From NCBI RefSeq assembly GCF_003668875.1, contig NZ_RAWM01000020.1:1-64000 (forward strand): 64,000 nt of DNA. Direction: 5' to 3'. The stretch's first letter is position 1. The number at the start of each line of letters is the position of its first letter. The notes under the pieces were generated by a model. It was not told where the DNA came from. It made no database searches and was given only the letters and a program-made list of their open reading frames with translations. Shown here piece after piece: positions 44,301-52,566 of the stretch. The translations under genes and the position numbers were made by a program. The stretch comes from Corallococcus interemptor. GTDB taxonomy: Bacteria > Myxococcota > Myxococcia > Myxococcales > Myxococcaceae.

Positions 44301-44405
44301 AGCGGCGGCCTTCTGACAGCCGGCCAGGGTGAGCAATGCGGACACGACGACCAGGAACCGTCCCCACGAAGGGGGCGGCGCCCGAAGAGGCATTTGAACG
44401 GACAT
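41346..44405 (-). CDS. Large Ig/PKD-repeat lipoprotein
   Basis: A 1019-residue lipoprotein (lipobox LTLAGC, Cys about 29). Several Ig-like/PKD-like domains follow (SSVEVGGFVDVRATAYDPNSGDVLTYAW; TVRFNVRAMDPEGTALGFAWETTAG), then a bacterial Ig-like unit (LSIDASGVGYTLVASVAGLPSLA), a carboxypeptidase regulatory-like domain (GTFSIQGVPSGAYYLRLG) and a C-terminal Fn3-like segment. A surface-exposed structural or adhesive role is likely. Start ATG 44405 gives the signal peptide; ATG 44393 is equally possible. The upstream in-frame reading is rejected because it has no signal. Confidence 0.75.
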   Translation of the reverse strand: MSVQMPLRAPPPSWGRFLVVVSALLTLAGCQKAAAPAEPQAEDVGAARFVVAVHQAVTASDVQRVDLTVDGPGQPELTVQLAPDNSVWTGLLSQLPAGAGRRFRAFAYDSNARLIYRGEALDVTITANQTVQVNILLQQVDPSPEFENAGPIITSLVVSRSSVEVGGFVDVRATAYDPNSGDVLTYAWTATAGTFGTPAALASRWTAPMTEGVRTLTLTVADQLGASTAVSFPILVEGTGVGEAEVFVRFNSWPQVVSLTGFPTQVVPGQSIGVSAQGQDNDDVAANLHYAWTASCAGTWTDEGTANARFTPSELPAQGTCDNCQLTVRVTDGRGGEGLGHLGVCVGAPVSANVAPSITSAFQTARTVGPGSTVRFNVRAMDPEGTALGFAWETTAGTLGTSAPISEGSEVTWTAPACVDAQATPVVHARVTDAEGLEAVQTFSLTWTGPACATALGFLTQPSDVLATNVITPAVRVVLLDSLGRTSLAPSGPVRLALGANPGAGTLSGTVEAAPSAGIATFADLSIDASGVGYTLVASVAGLPSLASQAFTIQPLAVRGASVDRFVTTGNAQLSRNTDLGATVVQALVEQGNGTFTTFNGAGAADGTFSIQGVPSGAYYLRLGKDYVVTNSRAPDLGRDGQGRPDAAPASASTTLSVDLQGLAPWQAGDDLEVFSAGTGLWAQGVPEYALTGAALGAGSQRWTQTLEYAGMRNASPVEAASGDTVTFHQLSLKSEATSGAPVAYTAATRAFSAPLAVAQGGTASFTGTLAVLAQDQVLNVDLRTQDFEALRTQVHPSAQPVDHALFVAAFPDGTRGSYASAPDLLTYFPVTGAANRAFSFSYGNPFPGFTQAGLAETSFTVPLLAPGATTALTVRPSVGQADALPSFHASALAPRLGPARSPTLAGQDAFGNVTGVGLTPRLAWTAPSVGTATHYRVRVYEVFVNAQGRTAQAAGGPVAQLYTAATSLRFPPGVLAAGKQYYAILEAASSGNADFQGHPFRSAWPEAHAMLVTGIFAP

Positions 44406-44641
44406 AGGAATGGGGAGCGAAGAAGGGAGACCCGCGAGGGAATGCGGCGACGCGCGCGGGAGCACGCCCCCGACCCACACCCAGCGTCGAGGTGTCAAGT
44501 TGGTAACACCCAATCCCAGACATGCGAATTTTTCACCTTCCAAACAAACAAACCCTGTGCGTGGGTCTGTCTGGACAGGCGTTTCATGAGACACCCTTGG
44601 GTAGGGCACCACCCATGAGGTCCCGGTGGACGCTCAAACGA

Positions 44642-44718
44642 TGACGCCAGCCATCAACGGATGACTGTCTTCACGGGCCTGATGACGGCAGACACCAGGG
44701 GCCTGACGGCAGTCATCA
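44642..44718 (+). promoter_or_regulatory. Activator binding-site array (UAS) upstream of 44870 gene
   Basis: TGACGCCAGCCATCA (44642-44656), TGACGGCAGACACCA (44683-44697) and TGACGGCAGTCATCA (44704-44718), with a weak in-phase half site at 44662, all 20-21 bp apart, so on one face of the helix. The best site is a TGAYGRC-like dyad. The last site ends 64 bp before the TGGCAC element. Confidence 0.75.
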
Positions 44719-44781
44719 GTCCGGCGGCCTGCTGCCGCTCCACACGCCAGTTGTTTCAGGGACTTGGACCGTGGGGAGGGC

Positions 44782-44797
44782 TGGCACGCGCCCTGCT
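44782..44797 (+). promoter_or_regulatory. Sigma-54 promoter
   Basis: TGGCACGCGCCCTGCT: GG (44783-44784) and GC (44795-44796) are separated by exactly 10 bp, the invariant -24/-12 spacing, with the TGGCAC consensus complete. Transcription should start near 44808, 62 bp before the ATG. Confidence 0.82.
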
Positions 44798-44869
44798 CCA
44801 GCCCCCTGCATCGCTGCACCGGACGGCTTCTTCCCGGCCGCCCCATCCAATCTTCCGAGGAACACCGCC

Positions 44870-45781
44870 ATGGCGCTCACCCCCCTGTCGAAGCCGTCCG
44901 TTGCCAGCTCCTCCTTCTCCCCCCGCGTGTCCGCCACGGAGCTGTCCGGCCCGGTGGCCGGCCCCGCGGCGGTGACGGCGAAGAGCGGCCCGGGTTCGCT
45001 CCAGGGGCTGTTCCAGGCGGATGGCTTCGACGCGCCGGCGGGCGTGGGCAAGAAGGGCGCGCTCCAGGGCGGCAACCCGATGGAGCAGCTGAGTGAGCTC
45101 GTCCAGATGCTCACCCAGCTGGTGCAGACGCTGGGCGCGCAGGCCGCGGCTCCTGCTCCGGAGGCGGCGGCTGCTCCCGCGGCTCCCCAGAAGAACGCTG
45201 ACGTCGCCGGTCCCGCGTCCGTGGGCGCCTCGGGCGCGTCGAAGGGCAAGAACACCCTCACGCTCAACAACGACGGCGACAAGCCGATGACGGTGAACTT
45301 CACCCCCAACGCGGGCGAGAAGGCCGTCGACTCCGTCACGCTGCAGCCCGGTGAGAAGAAGACGGTGCAGTTCCCGGACAACTGGTCCGGCAACTTCCGC
45401 AGCGACAACGGCGACGGCAAGAACGCGACGTTGGGTGAAGTGAAGTTCGACGGCGGGTTCGGCAACACCTACTACGACGTCAGCTACATCGAGGGCCACA
45501 ACGCCGCGATGACCATCCAGCCGGAGGGCGGCGGCCGCCTGTCGGGCACGATGGACAACCTGCTCGCCTCCGCGCCTGACTCCGTGAAGGCCAGGGGAGC
45601 GGACGGCGCCGCGTACGGCATCAAGAAGAGCACCACGTCCAACGTGCAGGATCCGGAGGTGGTAGACTTCTTCCGCAAGCACGTCGGCGCGGATCAGGGC
45701 TACGTCATCCCCACGGATGACGCGAGCACGCTGGGCAGCAACAACAGCAACCTCGTCGTCCACCTGAAGAACCTGGCCTGA
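44870..45781 (+). CDS. Helix-plus-thaumatin-like exported-effector candidate
   Basis: A 303-residue protein. The N-terminus is Ser/Pro/Ala-rich without a Sec signal (MALTPLSKPSVASSSFSPRV), of the kind seen in type III-like substrates. Residues 69-90 (NPMEQLSELVQMLTQLVQTLG) are a harpin-like amphipathic helix. From 128 to about 217 is a thaumatin-like beta sandwich (NTLTLNNDGDKPMTVNF; YYDVSYIEGHNAAMTIQP) lacking the usual cysteines. The C-terminal 80 residues are unassigned. Under the sigma-54 promoter at 44782. I infer an exported effector or matrix protein; delivery route unknown. Confidence 0.6.
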   Translation: MALTPLSKPSVASSSFSPRVSATELSGPVAGPAAVTAKSGPGSLQGLFQADGFDAPAGVGKKGALQGGNPMEQLSELVQMLTQLVQTLGAQAAAPAPEAAAAPAAPQKNADVAGPASVGASGASKGKNTLTLNNDGDKPMTVNFTPNAGEKAVDSVTLQPGEKKTVQFPDNWSGNFRSDNGDGKNATLGEVKFDGGFGNTYYDVSYIEGHNAAMTIQPEGGGRLSGTMDNLLASAPDSVKARGADGAAYGIKKSTTSNVQDPEVVDFFRKHVGADQGYVIPTDDASTLGSNNSNLVVHLKNLA

Positions 45782-45806
45782 TTCCCCCCTCCCCGAGGCC
45801 CCGTCC

Positions 45807-47081
45807 ATGAGTGTCCGCCTTCCGTCTGGCCTTCCCCGCCCGGGCCTGCCCCTGCAAGGGCCCGCGCAGGAGAAGGGTGAGAAGGCGCAGCAGCCCGCCG
45901 AGTCCAGGACTCCGGGCAAGGCCACCGGGAAGGGAGCCCCCGCGAAGGGCGGCGCCAGCGTCAAGGGAGGCTCCGCGCACGGCGCCTCCGCCAAGGGAGG
46001 CCTGGAGCAGTCCTCCGGCCAGGACGGCATGGACACCTCCGTCCGCTCCGGAGAGGCGGAGCGCAACGAAGGCGGCGGCGCGCGTGGAGCCCAGCAGCAG
46101 GAGGGACTGGCGGCCGGCACGCCGCACGAAGCCGCCCCCCTGGGCGCCCTGGAGCAGCCCCCGGCCCTCGCGGCCCAGACGCCCCAGACGGCCCCGGCGC
46201 TCCCCCAGCCGCTGGTGGTGCCGCAGCAGGCGAACGTGGAGCCCCGGTTCGCGCGCAAGCCGGGCGCTTCCGAAGCTCCCCGCGAGCGCACCGCCACCGA
46301 CGGCCAGTCATCCGACGCCGCGAAGCAGGCGCTGGAGGGCCGCGCGAAGCTGCGCCTCGCCGTCCTCAACCGCCTCCACCGCGGCCTCATGGAGGTGGAG
46401 GGGAAGATGGGCGCCTTCCTCCCCAACGCCGGCCGCCAGGGCGTCGTCACGCTCCCGGTGGTGCTGAGCGTGAGCACCGTCACCTTCGAGTGGTGGAAGT
46501 CCGCGAACGCGGTCCCCGAGGACCGGGCCTACCTGGCCCAGGTGCTGGGCGAGCCCGGCACGGCGGACGACGCCACGCTCATGGGCAGGCTGCGCGACGA
46601 GATTGCCCAGGCCTTCGCGGAGTTCCCGCGCACCCCGCAGGGCGTGGAGGCCCGGAAGGCGTACGACGGCGTCCTCCAGAAGTACGAGGCCGCGCGCATC
46701 CAGCCCATCATCGCGGGCCACGACAGCGGCCCCGTGGTGGAGGAGTGCGCGCGGCTGGGCCTGTCGTGCGAGAAGGACTTCACCCGTTCGGTGCTGCTGT
46801 CCCCGTGGATGCTGGCCACCAGCCAGACTCCGGACGAGGGCACCGCGACGCAGGTGATGGTGGCGGGCCTCACCCTGCCCCAGCTGGGCGCGCTGGTGGG
46901 CCACCTGCGCCAGCTGAACCCGCTGCTCTCCAACCCCCAGCTGCGCGCGCTGCTCCTGCGAGCCTCCACGGACAAGAAGCTGGCGCTGCGCAAGGTGATG
47001 GGGGAGCAGGAGGTGGAGCAGGTGCAGGCGCTGGCGCGTCAGCTGCTCCGGCTCCAGGCCGTGCAGCACCTCACCGTCTGA
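45807..47081 (+). CDS. Hypothetical protein, disordered N-terminus and helical C-terminus
   Basis: A 424-residue protein, 25 bp after the thaumatin-like gene and probably in its operon. Residues 1-175 are low-complexity (KGAPAKGGASVKGGSAHGAS, AAPLGALEQPPALAAQTPQT). From about 177 it is a helical domain (AAKQALEGRAKLRLAVLNRLH, MGRLRDEIAQAFAEFPRTPQ, LPQLGALVGHLRQLNPLLSNP, LALRKVMGEQEVEQVQALAR). No known family recognised. No signal peptide or membrane helix. Possibly a chaperone or a second exported protein of the same system. Confidence 0.6.
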   Translation: MSVRLPSGLPRPGLPLQGPAQEKGEKAQQPAESRTPGKATGKGAPAKGGASVKGGSAHGASAKGGLEQSSGQDGMDTSVRSGEAERNEGGGARGAQQQEGLAAGTPHEAAPLGALEQPPALAAQTPQTAPALPQPLVVPQQANVEPRFARKPGASEAPRERTATDGQSSDAAKQALEGRAKLRLAVLNRLHRGLMEVEGKMGAFLPNAGRQGVVTLPVVLSVSTVTFEWWKSANAVPEDRAYLAQVLGEPGTADDATLMGRLRDEIAQAFAEFPRTPQGVEARKAYDGVLQKYEAARIQPIIAGHDSGPVVEECARLGLSCEKDFTRSVLLSPWMLATSQTPDEGTATQVMVAGLTLPQLGALVGHLRQLNPLLSNPQLRALLLRASTDKKLALRKVMGEQEVEQVQALARQLLRLQAVQHLTV

Positions 47082-47109
47082 AGCGGTGAGGCGCGCGGCC
47101 TTGAGTCCC

Positions 47110-48042
47110 TCATGAGGACTCGCGGCCGAAGTTGCCCATGGCGCGCGAGCCGCCGCCATCCGTGTTGCCGAGCGCGACGGCCTTGAGCCCGCCCTCCTGC
47201 GCGGCCTGGGCCTCCGACATGCCCTGCGCGCTTTCGACGATCATCTGCCCGCCGCCCTGGTGCTGGTTCCAGGAGATCTCCATGGAGTCCGCCAGCCGCT
47301 GCGCGTCCACCGGAATCTTGGAGCCGGTGCTGGGGTCCTTGAGCAGGTAGCGGCCCTGGTCGTCCTTGCCCTCCACGGAGACCCAGTGCGCGCGGCCCGT
47401 CTCGCCCGGCTTCGTCGTGGGGTCCACCAGGCAGGAGTCCACCATCACCGCGCCCTTGGCGCCGCGCGCGAGCGCGTCATCCAGGGCCTTCGTGTCGAGC
47501 TTGGACGACGTCTGGGTCACCTTCGTGCCCTGGTTCGCCAGCATGTTGGACAGCTCATGCGGCGACGTGCCCTGGCCCTGCGTGAAGCGCGACTCCAGCG
47601 CGGCCATCTTTTCCTTGTCCGACGTGGGCTGCGCCTTGCTGGTGCCAATCTCCTTGCCCAGCATCACCGCCACGGCGGCGCCGCAGTCGTTCGCGTTGGT
47701 CTGCTTGACGACCTCGGGGTCGGCCGCCGCGGTGTCCCAGCCGCCAATCTCCGGGGCCTGGGGCGCGTTCGCCAGCGCGCCCGTGACGCCCAGCTCCTGC
47801 GCGGAGGCGCCCGCGTTCACCTGGAAGCGGTTCGCCCACGCCTGGTTGAGGGCCTGCACCGCCGAGAAGGCGTCCGTGGCCTGCTCCGTCTGGACGGGGG
47901 TGGGCGCGCCCTCCACCTGCGAGACGACCTTCTCCTCCGGCAACCCGACCTGCTGCGCGGTCTGCTGCGGGAGGGCGGACGGCTTCACCTCCGCCAGCTG
48001 CTGGAAGGTACGGAGGAGGTTGGAAGAGAGGTTCACGCTCAC
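47110..48042 (-). CDS. Papain-like (C39-type) cysteine protease, effector candidate
   Basis: A 310-residue protein. A 100-residue Gln/Ala-rich N-terminus without signal peptide (SSNLLRTFQQLAEVKPSALP) precedes a peptidase C39-like domain: Cys120 (QTNANDCGAAVAVML), His219 (GRAHWVSVEG) and Asp236 (RYLLKDPSTGSKIP) form the catalytic triad in the right order. The C-terminus ends in a Gly/Ser-rich tail. It faces the operon above. Its promoter region shows only a partial -24 element (TGGCAT), so sigma-54 control is not shown. Likely a secreted protease effector or a processing enzyme for its neighbours. Confidence 0.7.
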   Translation of the reverse strand: MSVNLSSNLLRTFQQLAEVKPSALPQQTAQQVGLPEEKVVSQVEGAPTPVQTEQATDAFSAVQALNQAWANRFQVNAGASAQELGVTGALANAPQAPEIGGWDTAAADPEVVKQTNANDCGAAVAVMLGKEIGTSKAQPTSDKEKMAALESRFTQGQGTSPHELSNMLANQGTKVTQTSSKLDTKALDDALARGAKGAVMVDSCLVDPTTKPGETGRAHWVSVEGKDDQGRYLLKDPSTGSKIPVDAQRLADSMEISWNQHQGGGQMIVESAQGMSEAQAAQEGGLKAVALGNTDGGGSRAMGNFGRESS

Positions 48043-48102
48043 GGTAGCGTCTCCGGAGGGGGGGGATGGGGGATGCCATCCTACCCCGGGTGCCGCTCCG
48101 TG

Positions 48103-49464
<1,362 letters not shown>

Positions 49465-49500
49465 GCCCCGCCTGGGTCGCCAGCAGCCGCGCGTGACGTC

Positions 49501-52317
49501 CTACCTGCGCCGGCCCCGGCCCGGCTTGCGGGCAGGCGGGCGCGGGGACTCCTCGGGCAGCGTCTGAAGCCACGAGTCCACCTCGCCCACGCGGTCGTCC
49601 ATGCCGGACTCGCTGAAGCGCGCCCTTGCGCGGGTGGCCTCGCCGCGGGCCTGCGCCCGAAGCTCTGGTGACTGGCCCGTCTGGTACAGCGCCCGCGCCA
49701 GCGCGAAGCCGGACTCCGCCAGCGCGTCCGGGGGCGCGGAGGCGAAGGACACCGCCAGCTGGAGCGGCGCCACGGAGTCGCGCGCCCGGCCCAGGCCCAG
49801 CAGCGCCTGGCCCACGCCGTCGTAGGAGGGCTGAAGGCCCTCGTCGCCCTCGGGCAAGAGCTCGCGCTTGAGGGCCACGGCCTGCTCGTAGGTCTTGAGC
49901 GCGTCGTCGTAGCGCTTCATGCCCAGCTGGCACATGCCCAATTCGTCCAGCGCCTCCGCCACCTGGGCGCTCTTGTCGCCGTGGAGCTTCTTGAAGAGGT
50001 CCACCACGGCCTGGGCGTGCGGCAGCGCGCGCTTGGGCTGACCGGCGTCGCGCAGGGCCAGGGACAGCAGGCCGTGCCGGTTGGCCATGTCCGGGTGCAC
50101 CGGGCCCACGGCCGCCTCGGTCTTCGCGAGCGACGCCTCCAGGAGCGGCACCGCCCCCTTCGCGTCGCCCGTGCCCAGCACCAGCCGGCCCAGGAGGAAG
50201 AGGGCCCGCGCGCGCTTGGGGTGCTCGGGGGGCAGCGCCTTGTCGTAGAGGGCGCTCGCCTCCTCCAGCCGCGCTCGGGCCTCCTCCATGTGGCCCTGGG
50301 ACATGGCGAGGTTGGCCTGGTTCACCTTCACGTCGGCCTGGAGCACGGGCTCGCCGCCCAGGCGCTGGAGGGTGGCCTCCGCCAGTTCGCCCCAGTTCGC
50401 CGCCGGGTCGTAGTGCTTCTGGCCGTCCTCCACGTAGAGCAGCTTGTTGAGGATGGCGACCTTCAGCCGGTCCGCCCTGCCCGCCTCCGCGTCGAACACC
50501 GCGCGCGACAGCAGGCGGGAGGCCTCCGGCGACTGGCCCGTCTGTTCCTGGAGCCAGCCCAGGTGGAAGCGCATCTCCGCCTTGAGCGGCAGATAGCCCG
50601 TCTTCTCCACCGGCGCCTCCAGCGCCTTCACCGCCGCGAGCGCCGCGGGGTAGCGGCCCGCGTCCACCTGCGCGCGCACCTCCGACAGCTGGTCCTCCAG
50701 CGCCTCGATGGTGTCGCGCAGGGCGGGGTCGGAGGGGCGGCGCTGCTGTTCGGCCAGGCCCTCCACGTCCTCGCACTCGTGCAGCGCGGGCAGCGCGTGC
50801 ACCATGTCCACGGACTTCGCGACCATGGCGGCGTCCGCGCTCGCGAGCAGGTCCACCGTGGCGCGCAGGTCCTTGCGGCGGCGCTCCAGGCACACCACCT
50901 GCCGGTCCAGCTGCTCCTCCGGCTTCACGCCGCTCACGCGCGCCTCTTCACACGCCTGGACGCGCTGGTGTTTCCACGCGTCCGCGTACTGCCCCAGCAC
51001 CTGCACCGCGCGGGAGGCCATGCCTTCCGCGAAGGGCTTGCCGGTGGCGCGGAAGGCGGACTCCAGCTTCGCCTTCGCGTCCGGCGTCCACACGGTGTCC
51101 ATCAGCGCGCCCGCGTCCGTGCACACCTGGGACTGCTGCCACGCCACGCCGCCCGCCACCGCCAGCGCGGTCGTCATCGCGCCCGCCGCGCCCAGCCAGC
51201 GCTTGCGCTGTCCGTGGCGCTGCTCCTGGGAGAGCGCGTCCAGCAGGGCCTGCATGGAGGCAAAGCGCGCGTCCGCGTCCAGCGACAGTCCGCGCAGCAC
51301 CGCCTGGCGCACCCAGCCGGGCACCTTCGCGTCGCGCGGCGGCTCGCGGATGAGCGCGGGCGGCGGCGAGATGACGGGGGCGGGCTTCGCGGGACCAGCG
51401 TTCAGGGACTGCGTGCCGCCCAGCGACGCGGTGCCGTCCGCTTCCACTTCCGCGCTGCGGCTGGCGGACACGTAGGCCTTGATGCTGCCGGGGTCGAAGG
51501 GGCGCGTGCCGTAGAGCGCGCCGTAGAGCGCCGCGCAGAAGCTGAACTGGTCCGTGCGCGCGTCCAGCTGCGTGCCCCGGAACTGCTCCGGGGACATGTA
51601 GTTGGGCGTGCCCACCAGCAGGCCCGCTTCCGTGAGCGTGGTGTCCAGCATGCGCCGGTCGGAGGACTCCAGCACCTGGGCCTCCTCCGGCGAGGCCGCG
51701 GTCTCCGGCCCTTCCCCCACCTGCCGCGCCAGCCCGAAGTCCGTCACGTAGACGCGGCCCGCGTGGCTCACCAGCACGTTGGCGGGCTTGAAGTCGCGGT
51801 GCACCAGCCCCGCCGCGTGCGCGGCCTGCAGGCCCCGGCCCGCCTGGAGGTAGCGCTCCAGCACCTCGCGCCAGGAGGGCTTCGCCTCCTTCAGCCACGA
51901 GCCCAGCGTGCCGCCCTCCACCAGCTCCATGGCGACGAAGACCTGGTCGCCCCACATGCCCACGTCGAAGACGGGGATGACGTTGGGGTGGGAGACGCGC
52001 GCCATGGCCTGCGCTTCGCGCAATAGCCGGGAGCGCGCCTCTTCATTGTCCCGGTTGGCGTTCGGGTGCAGCAGCTTCAGGGCAATCTTGCGGTCCAGGT
52101 CCGGGTCATAGGCGGCGTACACCACGCCCATGCCGCCCTGCCCCAGCTTGCGCAGCAGCAGGTAGCGGCCCACCTGGGGAACCGGAGGCACGTCCTCCGC
52201 GCGGCGAGGCCGGGGGCCCGTTCCGTATCCCGAGCCCCGTCCCGTCCCGGCGCCCGAGCGCGCGGAGTCCATGGAGCCGGTGCCTGCGCTTCGCCTTCCG
52301 GTGTCTCTCTTCGTCAT
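49501..52317 (-). CDS. Ser/Thr protein kinase with transmembrane segment and TPR domain
   Basis: A 938-residue protein. A Gly/Arg-rich N-terminus precedes a Hanks-type kinase (about 50-370): LGQGGMGVVYAAYD, Lys in KIALKLLHP, HRDFKPANVL, DFGLA, and MSPEQFRGTQLDARTDQFSF. A transmembrane helix follows at about 380-400 (WLGAAGAMTTALAVAGGVAW), then about 500 residues of TPR-type helices (DALKTYEQAVALKRELLPEG). HRDFK in place of HRDLK is common in myxobacterial kinases. It lies 36 bp before the FHA-activator gene on the same strand and is the natural candidate to phosphorylate the FHA ligand. Confidence 0.9.
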   Translation of the reverse strand: MTKRDTGRRSAGTGSMDSARSGAGTGRGSGYGTGPRPRRAEDVPPVPQVGRYLLLRKLGQGGMGVVYAAYDPDLDRKIALKLLHPNANRDNEEARSRLLREAQAMARVSHPNVIPVFDVGMWGDQVFVAMELVEGGTLGSWLKEAKPSWREVLERYLQAGRGLQAAHAAGLVHRDFKPANVLVSHAGRVYVTDFGLARQVGEGPETAASPEEAQVLESSDRRMLDTTLTEAGLLVGTPNYMSPEQFRGTQLDARTDQFSFCAALYGALYGTRPFDPGSIKAYVSASRSAEVEADGTASLGGTQSLNAGPAKPAPVISPPPALIREPPRDAKVPGWVRQAVLRGLSLDADARFASMQALLDALSQEQRHGQRKRWLGAAGAMTTALAVAGGVAWQQSQVCTDAGALMDTVWTPDAKAKLESAFRATGKPFAEGMASRAVQVLGQYADAWKHQRVQACEEARVSGVKPEEQLDRQVVCLERRRKDLRATVDLLASADAAMVAKSVDMVHALPALHECEDVEGLAEQQRRPSDPALRDTIEALEDQLSEVRAQVDAGRYPAALAAVKALEAPVEKTGYLPLKAEMRFHLGWLQEQTGQSPEASRLLSRAVFDAEAGRADRLKVAILNKLLYVEDGQKHYDPAANWGELAEATLQRLGGEPVLQADVKVNQANLAMSQGHMEEARARLEEASALYDKALPPEHPKRARALFLLGRLVLGTGDAKGAVPLLEASLAKTEAAVGPVHPDMANRHGLLSLALRDAGQPKRALPHAQAVVDLFKKLHGDKSAQVAEALDELGMCQLGMKRYDDALKTYEQAVALKRELLPEGDEGLQPSYDGVGQALLGLGRARDSVAPLQLAVSFASAPPDALAESGFALARALYQTGQSPELRAQARGEATRARARFSESGMDDRVGEVDSWLQTLPEESPRPPARKPGRGRRR

Positions 52318-52401
52318 GGGCCGTGGGCCGCGAGTCTACCGCCGGCCCTCGCCCGCTCCGAACATCCTTCCGCGCCGCGTCAACCCAGGACGCCTGCCTG
52401 G

Positions 52402-52436
52402 TGACGGTCGTCATCAGCGGCCAACGCCCGTCATCA
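52402..52436 (+). promoter_or_regulatory. Activator binding-site array (UAS) upstream of 52567 gene
   Basis: TGACGGTCGTCATCA (52402-52416) and CAACGCCCGTCATCA (52422-52436), 20 bp apart. They match the array at 44.6 kb in sequence and phasing, and the last site ends 64 bp before the -24 element, the same distance as there. Confidence 0.75.
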
Positions 52437-52499
52437 GGGCGTGCGCACAGGGTGGGATACAAACCCCTGGAATCAGGGGCGGCCCGGGGGCGACGGCGC

Positions 52500-52516
52500 T
52501 GGCATGCGGGACGCAA
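52500..52516 (+). promoter_or_regulatory. Sigma-54 promoter
   Basis: TGGCATGCGGGACGCA: GG (52501-52502) and GC (52513-52514) separated by exactly 10 bp. Start expected near 52526, 41 bp before the ATG. Confidence 0.78.
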
Positions 52517-52566
52517 TGGGGTGGCGCATCGCGGTGCTCGCAGCCCTCCCCTTCTGGAGTTCCTCC

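Larger units (their letters stand above)
44406..44869. promoter_or_regulatory. 464-bp divergent intergenic region with sigma-54 control elements
   Basis: No gene seen. The left part is AT-rich (about 44525-44565) and probably carries the promoter of the Ig-repeat lipoprotein gene. The right part contains the dyad sites and sigma-54 promoter annotated separately. Confidence 0.6.

Noticed and set aside
41259-44618. A 1119-residue plus-strand open frame over the Ig/PKD lipoprotein gene
   Set aside because: The antisense frame has no signal, no domains and biased Arg/Gly content; the minus-strand lipoprotein is clearly the real gene.
44586-44620. TGGGTAGGGCACCACCCA inverted repeat as an operator
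   Set aside because: Short and isolated, with no partner copy at the other sigma-54 promoter.
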